Of a stretch of DNA of 64,000 nucleotides, positions 57,638-64,000 are shown one piece after another (within the stretch, counting starts at the first letter, position 1; every line of letters starts with the position of its first letter). Source of the DNA: Bradyrhizobium yuanmingense (GTDB taxonomy: Bacteria; Pseudomonadota; Alphaproteobacteria; Rhizobiales; Xanthobacteraceae); NCBI RefSeq assembly GCF_029167105.1, contig NZ_JARFML010000040.1, positions 1-64,000 on the forward strand. The letters are read 5' to 3'. The notes beneath the pieces were generated by a model that was given only the letters and a program-made list of their open reading frames with translations, ran no database searches and was not told the origin of the DNA. The translations under genes and the position numbers were made by a program.

Positions 57638-59278
57638 ATGAGAGCGCAAGTGCTGGTGGTGGGCGCCGGGCCCGTCGGATTGACCGCGGCGATGGATCTC
57701 GCTTCGCGCGGAATCGATGTCGTCGTCGCGGAAATCCGCCACGCCGGCGATCCGCCCAGCGTCAAGTGCAATCACGTATCGGCGCGCTCGATGGAGATCT
57801 TTCGGCGGCTCGGCGTCGCCGCCCGCTTGCGCGATGCGGGGCTCCCTGCGGACTTTCCCAACGATTGCTCCTATCGGACCACGGCGACCGGGATCGAGCT
57901 CTGCCGCATCGACATTCCCTCCCGCGCACGCCGCTACAGCGCGACCGGCGGCCCCGACACCTGGTGGCCGACGCCCGAGCCGCCGCACCGGATCAACCAG
58001 GTCTATCTCGAGCCGATCCTGTTCAGCCATGCCGCGGCGCAATCACGCATCAAGATCCTGGCGCGCACGGAAATCACAGACATCGAGCAGCACGACGACC
58101 ATGTCGTCGCGCTGGCGCGCGATCTCGACAGCGGACATTCGCTCCGCATCGAAGCCAGCTTCGTGATCGGCTGTGACGGCAGCCGATCCCTCGTTCGGAA
58201 ATCGATCGGTGCCAGCCTGTCCGGCACGCCGGTGATCCAGCGCGTGCAGTCGACCTTCATCGAAGCGCCGCAACTGAAGGAGCTGATGGGAGCGCACAAG
58301 CCGGCCTGGATGGTGCTCTCGCTCAATCCGCGCCGCTCCGGCACCACGGTTGCGATCGACGGCCACGACCGCTGGCTGATCCACAATCACCTCCAGCCCG
58401 ACGAGCCCGAGTTCGACTCGGTCGATCGCGAATGGGCCATCCGTGCCATCCTCGGCGTCGACAAGCGCTTCGAATACCGCGTGCTGAGCAAGGAGGATTG
58501 GGTCGGACGGCGCCTCGTGGCCGACCGCTTCCGCGATCGCAGGGTCTTCATCTGCGGCGACGCCGCGCATCTGTGGATGCCCTATGCCGGCTACGGCATG
58601 AATGCCGGCATTGCGGATGCCGTCGATCTCTGCTGGCAATTGGCGGCGCATCTGAACGGCTGGGCGCCGGCTGCGATCCTCGATAGCTATGAGGCGGAAC
58701 GCCAGCCCATCACCGAGCAGGTGTCGCGCTTTGCGATGGACCATGCGATGAAGATGATGGCGCAACGCGGCGGCGTGCCTGCGGAGATCGAGGACGACAC
58801 GCCGCGCGGCCACGCGGCGCGCGCGGCGCTGGCGAAAGCGGCCTACGATCTCAACGTGCAGCAATATTGCTGCGCCGGCCTCAACTTCGGCTACTATTAC
58901 GACGCCTCGCCGATCATCGCCTATGACGGCGAGACGCCGCCGCCTTACGCGATGGGCAGCTTCACGCCCTCCACCGTGCCGGGCGCCCGCGCGCCGCATT
59001 TGTTCCTGCGCGACGGACGCTCGCTCTACGACGCCTTCGGCCCCGGCTACACATTGCTGCGCTTCGACCCGGCGATCGATGTGACGCGGCTGCAAGACGC
59101 TGCAAAGACGCGCGGCGTGCCGCTCGCACTGGTCGATGTTGCGCCGGAGGAGGCGAACGGCGCCTATGCCGAGAAGCTCGTGCTGGCGCGGCCCGACCAG
59201 CACATCGCCTGGCGCGGGCAGTCCGCGCCGGAGAATCCGCTGGGCCTGCTGGCCCGTATCACCGGTGCCGCGGCGTAA
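57638..59278 (+). CDS. FAD-dependent aromatic-type monooxygenase
   Basis: A 546-residue single-component flavoprotein hydroxylase. FAD dinucleotide motif VVGAGPVGLTAAMDLASRGI at the N-terminus, DGS in VIGCDGSRSLVRKSIGA, and the second FAD motif GDAAHLWMPYAGYGMNAGIA; a C-terminal thioredoxin-like extension follows. The family includes MhpA, phenol and resorcinol hydroxylases. I chose the ATG at 57638 (MRAQVLVVGAGP). The Bug gene follows at 47 bp and probably shares the transcript. Confidence 0.9.
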   Translation: MRAQVLVVGAGPVGLTAAMDLASRGIDVVVAEIRHAGDPPSVKCNHVSARSMEIFRRLGVAARLRDAGLPADFPNDCSYRTTATGIELCRIDIPSRARRYSATGGPDTWWPTPEPPHRINQVYLEPILFSHAAAQSRIKILARTEITDIEQHDDHVVALARDLDSGHSLRIEASFVIGCDGSRSLVRKSIGASLSGTPVIQRVQSTFIEAPQLKELMGAHKPAWMVLSLNPRRSGTTVAIDGHDRWLIHNHLQPDEPEFDSVDREWAIRAILGVDKRFEYRVLSKEDWVGRRLVADRFRDRRVFICGDAAHLWMPYAGYGMNAGIADAVDLCWQLAAHLNGWAPAAILDSYEAERQPITEQVSRFAMDHAMKMMAQRGGVPAEIEDDTPRGHAARAALAKAAYDLNVQQYCCAGLNFGYYYDASPIIAYDGETPPPYAMGSFTPSTVPGARAPHLFLRDGRSLYDAFGPGYTLLRFDPAIDVTRLQDAAKTRGVPLALVDVAPEEANGAYAEKLVLARPDQHIAWRGQSAPENPLGLLARITGAAA

Positions 59279-59325
59279 GACGACAACAAGCCGACTTACA
59301 AGAACAGAAACGCAAGGAGGAGACC

Positions 59326-60306
59326 GTGTTTCACGTTGCAAGACGCCGCATCCTGGCCGCGCTGACGGCCGCGGCCTTCGTAGTGTTGCCGCCGGCGGCG
59401 GCCCGAGCCGCCTATCCCGAGCAATTGATCAAGATCATCGTGACCTTCCCGCCCGGCGGCAGTGCCGACACGGTCATCCGCGCGCTCGAGCCGCTGGTCA
59501 CCGCCGAGCTCAAGCAGGGCCTCGTCATCGAGAACCGCGCCGGCGCCGGCGGCAACATCGGCATGGCCGCGGTGGCGCAGGCCAAGCCCGACGGCTATAC
59601 GCTCGGCGTGGCGCCGGCAGGTGCGCTGACCGTGAATCCACACCTCAATGCCGCGATGCCGTTCGCGCTGAAGGATCTCGCGCCCATCACCCTGCTCGCG
59701 GAAATTCCCTTCGTGCTGGTCGCATCCGCGAATATACCGGCGCGCACACCTGCGGAGACTATCGCGCTCGCCAAGGCGAAGCCGGGTGGGCTCTCGATCG
59801 GGCATGGCGGCAACTCGACCGCGATGCATTTGACCGCCGCGCTATTCACGCACAGAAGCGGAATCGCGATGGAGCTGGTCCCGTATCGCGGCACGGCGCC
59901 GGCGGCGGTCGATGTGCTCGCAGGCCATGTCCCGTTCGCGGTGCTGGATATTCCGGCATCGCGACAATTGATCCTCGAGGGCAAGCTCAACGCGATCGGC
60001 GTGTCCTCCGCGCGCCGCCTTTCATCGCTGCCGGATGTGCCGACGCTGGCCGAGAGCGGCATTGCGGGTTTCGAATCCGTCGGCTGGTTCGGACTCGTTG
60101 CTCCCGCCGGCACGCCTGCGGATGTCATCGGCCGGCTGAACGAGGCCTTCACCAAGGCGCTGAAGGATCCTGCCGTGACGGAGAAGATCCGGACCCTCGG
60201 CGCCGAGCCTTCGCCGACCTCGCCCGAGCAGTTCGGCCGCTTCATCGACAGCGAAAGCACGAAATGGGGCAAGCTGATCAGCGACGCCGGCATCAAGGCA
60301 AACTAG
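59326..60306 (+). CDS. Bug-family substrate-binding protein (TctC-like)
   Basis: A 326-residue periplasmic binding protein with a signal peptide (ILAALTAAAFVVLPPAAARA), Bug signature IKIIVTFPPGGSADTVIRAL, ENRAGAGGNIGMAAVAQ, ELVPYRGTAPAAVDVLAGHV. It starts with GTG, preceded by AAGGAGGAGA. It lies directly after the monooxygenase, suggesting uptake of the same aromatic or organic acid, but no TctAB membrane partner is present in the window. Confidence 0.9.
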   Translation: MFHVARRRILAALTAAAFVVLPPAAARAAYPEQLIKIIVTFPPGGSADTVIRALEPLVTAELKQGLVIENRAGAGGNIGMAAVAQAKPDGYTLGVAPAGALTVNPHLNAAMPFALKDLAPITLLAEIPFVLVASANIPARTPAETIALAKAKPGGLSIGHGGNSTAMHLTAALFTHRSGIAMELVPYRGTAPAAVDVLAGHVPFAVLDIPASRQLILEGKLNAIGVSSARRLSSLPDVPTLAESGIAGFESVGWFGLVAPAGTPADVIGRLNEAFTKALKDPAVTEKIRTLGAEPSPTSPEQFGRFIDSESTKWGKLISDAGIKAN

Positions 60307-60409
60307 AGCATGATCCGGGAAAGTGTGCAGCGGTTTTCCGAAAAGATCATGCTCGAACAATAAACTAAAGCGCGATGACGATTCATCCTAGTCGCATCGC
60401 GCTTTAGTT
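60306..60409. repeat. Paired hairpin repeat, family C
   Basis: Two perfect inverted repeats in tandem: GAGCATGATC (60306-60315) / GATCATGCTC (60345-60354), and AACTAAAGCGCGATG (60363-60377) / CATCGCGCTTTAGTT (60395-60409). It fills the whole convergent gap between the Bug and LysR genes, overlapping both stop codons by one base. This double element is familiar from rhizobial intergenic regions. Confidence 0.8.
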
Positions 60410-61311
60410 CAGCGCTTTCCGCTGCCCCGATAACGCACGTGATCGACCAGCGCGCGCAGCTTCGGCGGAAGATTCCGCCGGTCCGGAAAGTAGAGGAAGA
60501 AGCCGGGGAAGAACGGGCAGAACTTCTCCAGCACGGGCACCAATTCTTCGCGTTCGATATACGGCCTGAATGTCTCCTCCATGCCGAATGTCAGGCCGCC
60601 GCCCGCGCAGGCTGTCCGCACCATGACCCACATGTCGTTGGTCGTGATCCTCGGCTCCACCGCGACGTCGAACTCGCGCCCCCCTTCCGCAAATTCCCAG
60701 CGGTAGGGCGCAACGTGCGGCGCCGGGCGCCAGCCGATGCAGCAATGCTGCGAGAGCTCGCGCGGGTGAGAGGGGGCGCCGAACCGCGCCAGATAGCTAG
60801 GCGCGGCCACGACCAGCTGGCGCTGATCGCCCGAAACCGGCACGGCGATCATGTCCTGCTCGATCACCTCGCCAAGCCGGACGCCGGCATCGAAGCCCTC
60901 GGCCACGATGTCGAATTCGGCATCGGTCACGGTGACGTCGACCTGCACGCCGGGATTGGCATGCGTGAATTCGGCGAGCAATGGGCCGCGGATGAAGCGC
61001 TCGGCGATCGACGAGACGGCGAGACGCAGCCGCCCCGTCGGCTGCGCGTCACGGTCGCGGACGCCATTGATTGCCTGTTCGACTTCGGCGACCGCAGGCG
61101 CCACGCGCTCGTGCAAGCGCAGGCCGGCCTCGGTGAGACTGACGCTGCGCGTCGTTCGCTGCACGAGCGCCACGCCCAGCTGGTCTTCCATGCGCCGGAT
61201 GGCCTGGCTCACGGCGGATCGGGTCACCCCCAGCCGCTCGGCGGCGCCACGGAAGCTCTTCGCTTCCGCGACCGCGATGAAGACGGCGACGAGGTTCAGG
61301 TCGGTGGTCAT
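60409..61311 (-). CDS. LysR-type transcriptional regulator (AKR divergon)
   Basis: A 300-residue LysR protein: MTTDLNLVAVFIAVAEAKSF, HTH around AAERLGVTRSAVSQAIRRME, effector domain with RLRLAVSSIAERFIRGPLLA and DVTVTDAEFDIVAEGFDAGV. It diverges from the aldo/keto reductase gene over 92 bp. This subgroup commonly controls an adjacent oxidoreductase; the effector is unknown. Its stop lies in the family C repeat. Confidence 0.92.
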   Translation of the reverse strand: MTTDLNLVAVFIAVAEAKSFRGAAERLGVTRSAVSQAIRRMEDQLGVALVQRTTRSVSLTEAGLRLHERVAPAVAEVEQAINGVRDRDAQPTGRLRLAVSSIAERFIRGPLLAEFTHANPGVQVDVTVTDAEFDIVAEGFDAGVRLGEVIEQDMIAVPVSGDQRQLVVAAPSYLARFGAPSHPRELSQHCCIGWRPAPHVAPYRWEFAEGGREFDVAVEPRITTNDMWVMVRTACAGGGLTFGMEETFRPYIEREELVPVLEKFCPFFPGFFLYFPDRRNLPPKLRALVDHVRYRGSGKR

Positions 61312-61403
61312 TGGTTAGCTATACTTACCACCCCCGTCATCATTGGCCAACTTCTCCCACCCCTCACCGGGGGCTATCTCCGAGCCATACGAAGGAGGCT
61401 CTG

Positions 61404-62465
61404 ATGACGTCACTGGATCAATACCGCCTGCTTGGCCGCTCCGGCCTGCGCGTATCTCCCCTTGCCCTGGGCACGATGACCTTCGGGACCGAGTGGGGAT
61501 GGGGCGCCGATCCCGCCGAGGCCCGTCGGATCTTCGACCTCTATGTCGACCGCGGCGGCAATTTCATCGACACCGCAGTGAACTACACCAACGGCGCGTC
61601 CGAGCGCCTGGTCGGCCAGTTCGCCCGCGACAAGCGCGACCGTCTCGTGCTCGCAACCAAGTTCACCATGGCCCGCGATCCCGGCAACCCCAATTCCGGC
61701 GGCAACCACCGGCTCAACATGGTTCGTTCCGTGGAGCAGAGCCTACGGCAGCTCGAGACCGATCGCATCGACCTGCTTTACCTCCACGGCTGGGATGCGA
61801 CGACGCAGCCCGATGAGGTGATGCGCGGCCTGGACGATCTCGTGCGCAGCGGCAAGGTTTTGTACGTCGGCATCTGCAACACGCCGGCCTGGCGCATTGC
61901 GCAGCTGCAGACGATCGCAGATCTGCGCGGCTGGTCGCCCTTCGTGGCGCTGCAGATCGAATACAATCTGGTCGAGCGCACCGTCGAGCACGAGCTCATC
62001 CCGCTCGCGGCGAGCCTTGGCCTCGGCGTACTGCCCTGGTCGCCGCTCGGCGGCGGCGTGCTCACCGGCAAGTACACGAGGGCCGATCTCAGGGATTCCC
62101 AGGAACGCGCCGTTGGAACGACACGCGCCTCGATCATCGCATCATCAGGCCTTCTCAACGAGCGATCGCTGGAGGCGGCCGAGATGGTGCGATCCGTCGC
62201 CTGGGAGCTCGGCGCGACGTCCTCGCAGGTGGCCATCGCATGGACGCTGGCCAATCCCGCGGTCACGGCGCCGGTGATCGGGGCCCGCACGCTGGAGCAG
62301 GCGGAAGACAATTTCGGTGCGGTCGGGATATCGCTGTCTCCTGAGCAGATGGCGCGTCTCGACCAGGCGACCGCGCCCGATCCCATCTTTCCAGGCCGCT
62401 TCCTGCGCCGCCCGATGGTGGAGCAGCTCATCTTCGGCGGCGCCGCCGTCGCGCGGCGCGGCTAG
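61404..62465 (+). CDS. Aldo/keto reductase
   Basis: A 353-residue NADPH-dependent aldo/keto reductase (TIM barrel). The catalytic tetrad is visible: Asp and Tyr in FIDTAVNYTNGASE, Lys in VLATKFTMARD, His in LYLHGWDATTQ. NADPH-binding C-terminal VIGARTLEQAEDN is present. GAAGGAGG precedes the ATG at 61404. An 74-bp gap to the NTF2-like gene suggests one transcript. Confidence 0.92.
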   Translation: MTSLDQYRLLGRSGLRVSPLALGTMTFGTEWGWGADPAEARRIFDLYVDRGGNFIDTAVNYTNGASERLVGQFARDKRDRLVLATKFTMARDPGNPNSGGNHRLNMVRSVEQSLRQLETDRIDLLYLHGWDATTQPDEVMRGLDDLVRSGKVLYVGICNTPAWRIAQLQTIADLRGWSPFVALQIEYNLVERTVEHELIPLAASLGLGVLPWSPLGGGVLTGKYTRADLRDSQERAVGTTRASIIASSGLLNERSLEAAEMVRSVAWELGATSSQVAIAWTLANPAVTAPVIGARTLEQAEDNFGAVGISLSPEQMARLDQATAPDPIFPGRFLRRPMVEQLIFGGAAVARRG

Positions 62466-62539
62466 AGCATCTGGCCGACCGACCGTGCGTGCATCACTTC
62501 GGGGCAGTCGACATGTTGCACCAGAAAGGGAAGATACCA

Positions 62540-63055
62540 ATGGCAACCCTGCTCAATCGCGCACTTGCGTCCTGCGTCTACGCGGTCATCGTGACAGCTT
62601 CCACCCTGACGACGGCCGCCCCTTGCGGACAGGCCAATTCCGTGCAGGACGACAACAAGCGGATCGTCACCGACGCGTTCGATCGCTGGGCGGCGGGGGG
62701 GACCACCTTCTTCAATGACCTGCTGCACGACAACGTTGTCTGGCGCATCAAGGGATCGGGCCCAAGCGCCGGCGAATTCCGGGGACGCGATGTGTTCGTT
62801 GATCGCGCGGTCCGCCCGTTCGCCAGCCGGTTGTCGACACCGGTCCGCCCCACTTCCGTGAGGATCTTCGCCGATGGGGATCACGTCATCGCGCATTGGG
62901 AAGGCAGCGGCGTGGCGCGCGACGGCAAGCCTTACGCGAACAGCTATGCGTGGATCCTGCTGATGCAGGACGGCAAGGCGGCGGAGGTCACGGCCTATCT
63001 CGACCTCGCACCCTATGACGACGTCCTGCGGCGCATTCCTGCGCCGGCCCAATAG
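62540..63055 (+). CDS. Exported NTF2-like (SnoaL-type) protein
   Basis: A 171-residue protein. N-terminal hydrophobic segment (ALASCVYAVIVTASTLTTAA) reads as a signal peptide. The mature part is an NTF2/SnoaL-like fold: ITDAF-type helix (IVTDAFDRWAAGGTTFFNDL), DNVVWRIKGSGPSAGEFRG, DHVIAHWEGSGVARDGKPYA, then AAEVTAYLDLAPYDDVL. The family includes isomerases, hydrolases and binding proteins; function not deducible. I chose the ATG at 62540. Confidence 0.85.
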   Translation: MATLLNRALASCVYAVIVTASTLTTAAPCGQANSVQDDNKRIVTDAFDRWAAGGTTFFNDLLHDNVVWRIKGSGPSAGEFRGRDVFVDRAVRPFASRLSTPVRPTSVRIFADGDHVIAHWEGSGVARDGKPYANSYAWILLMQDGKAAEVTAYLDLAPYDDVLRRIPAPAQ

Positions 63056-63119
63056 GCCGGCTGCGGGGAGGGGGGTCATCGCATTTGATGTGCAGACTGC
63101 AGCGGCATCGGCAGTGGGC

Positions 63120-63190
63120 TCCCTCCCCCGCTCTTGTCCGCCGAAGCCCGCCTTCTGGCGAAGGCGGATGCGGGGGAGGGTTGGGGAGAG
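63120..63190. repeat. Palindromic repeat, family E
   Basis: CTCCCTCCCCCGC at the left and GCGGGGGAGGG at the right with an inner CCGCCTTCTGGCGAAGGCGG hairpin. It lies in the 311-bp gap (63056-63366) before the DUF2157 gene; apart from it, and from a promoter I cannot identify, I see nothing in that gap. Confidence 0.7.
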
Positions 63191-63366
63191 GGTGTCTCCG
63201 CGTTGGGATTATCGAGATAAACTGAGGACGTCCCTGCGCCGCGAGAGCCCTCACCCGCCGCGCCCGCAGACAGTGCCCGCTTGAACCCATCGCCCGCACG
63301 ATCCGACCTAGCAAGGTCCCGCCATTCGGCGGGCGCCAGGTGATCCCAGAACCACATTCGAGCACG

Positions 63367-64000
63367 ATGTTCGACAAATCCTACCGGCAGCGCCTCGACG
63401 CTGATCTGGCGCGATGGGAGGCCGACGGCGTGATTGCGCCGGCGGCGGCCGCCGCGATCCGCAACGCGTTGCCGCCGCTTCCGCCCGGCATCGGCATCGC
63501 CGTGGTCGTCGGGATCCTCGGCGGCCTCTTGATCGCGGCGGCGTTCCTCGCTTTCGTCGCCGCGCACTGGACCGAGATCGCGCGCCTCGCGCGGTTCGCG
63601 ATCCTGCTCGCCGGCATGGCCGCCGCCGGCGGTCTCGGCGCGTGGTTTGCCGCGCGCGGCCGCGACGTGCTTGCCGATCTCTGCGCCAGCGTCGGTGCCA
63701 TCATCTTCGGCGCCGGCATCGCGCTGGTCGGGCAGATGTACCACCTCGGCGAGGATTTCGCCGGCGGCATGCTGCTGTGGTCGATCGGCGCCTTTGCCGC
63801 GGCTCTGCTGACCGGCTCGCGCGGCGCGCTCGCCGTCGGCCTCGTCGCGGCCTCGATCTGGACCTGCATGCGGATCACCGACGCGTCCGACGTGCTGCAT
63901 CTTCCTTACGTCGCAGTCTGGCTCATCGCCGCCGTGACCGCCTTCGCCTGGAATTCCCGCGTCGCGGCCCATCTCGTCGCGCTGGCGCTGCTGCCGTGGT
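63367..64000 (+). CDS. DUF2157 membrane protein, 3' end outside window
   Basis: The first 211 codons of an open frame that runs off the window. It begins MFDKSYRQRLDADLARWEAD, a soluble helical region with GVIAPAAAAAIRNAL (the DUF2157 N-terminal domain), then repeated hydrophobic segments (IGIAVVVGILGGLLIAAAFL; FAILLAGMAAAGGLG; VGAIIFGAGIALVGQMYHLG). This matches DUF2157 polytopic membrane proteins of unknown function. No stop is reached at base 64000. Confidence 0.8.
   Translation, partial: MFDKSYRQRLDADLARWEADGVIAPAAAAAIRNALPPLPPGIGIAVVVGILGGLLIAAAFLAFVAAHWTEIARLARFAILLAGMAAAGGLGAWFAARGRDVLADLCASVGAIIFGAGIALVGQMYHLGEDFAGGMLLWSIGAFAAALLTGSRGALAVGLVAASIWTCMRITDASDVLHLPYVAVWLIAAVTAFAWNSRVAAHLVALALLPW

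Noticed and set aside
56491..63055. tRNA-Ser(CGA) as attachment site of a genomic island to its right
   Set aside because: The region looks accessory, but I found no integrase gene and no repeat of the tRNA 3' end within the window.

Overview
The window looks like a chromosomal segment from a Bradyrhizobium-type alphaproteobacterium. The DNA is GC-rich. Gene content and order are alphaproteobacterial: mdh-sucCD-sucAB-lpdA, a standalone atpHAGDC cluster, and an rplU-rpmA...obgE...proB-proA-nadD-rsfS-rlmH-envC-ctpA series. The spacers carry several families of dispersed palindromic repeats of the kind common in Bradyrhizobium. This assignment is inference from content and remembered gene order; no search was run.

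Layout. 0-7.4 kb: ccmA, divergent acnA, a DUF1223 protein, a probable minus-strand structured RNA, DUF2794, a GNAT acetyltransferase and a Bax inhibitor-1 protein. 7.7-14 kb: an FtsX-type permease and its ATPase divergent from a TesA-like GDSL esterase, then thpR, a frameshifted vapB antitoxin relic and zapE. 14.2-25.6 kb: a TCA-cycle block (mdh, sucC, sucD, sucA, sucB, lpdA) with three non-TCA genes interleaved (DUF1579, an unknown 129-residue protein, an SDR oxidoreductase). 25.8-30.5 kb: DUF4337, xerC, priA, rlpA. 31.2-36.3 kb: F1 ATP synthase atpHAGDC, with repeats between atpA/atpG and atpD/atpC. 36.4-46.2 kb: two neighbouring RppH-like Nudix genes, a YibQ-like polysaccharide deacetylase, and a minus-strand chain from proB to ctpA. 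46.4-53.9 kb: a Bug binding protein, sulfatase, obgE, MaoC, DMT exporter, GNAT, rpmA and rplU, with repeats around the genes that interrupt the usual obgE-proB neighbourhood. 54.2-64 kb: a ROK-type kinase whose motif order is circularly permuted, an epoxide-hydrolase-like enzyme, tRNA-Ser(CGA), two LysR divergons (flavin monooxygenase plus Bug protein; aldo/keto reductase plus NTF2-like protein) and the start of a DUF2157 membrane protein.

Most of the window is core metabolism (TCA cycle, ATP synthesis, proline and NAD synthesis, ribosome maturation, cell-envelope remodelling). The accessory character is concentrated at 46.4-49.2 kb and 55.5-63 kb.

The most unusual items are the permuted ROK kinase (54186-55316), the candidate antisense-strand structured RNA near 4.9-5.06 kb, the frameshifted vapB without vapC, a perfect CtrA-type TTAA-N7-TTAA box in the 657-bp rlpA/atpH gap, and the repeats inside the ATP synthase operon.
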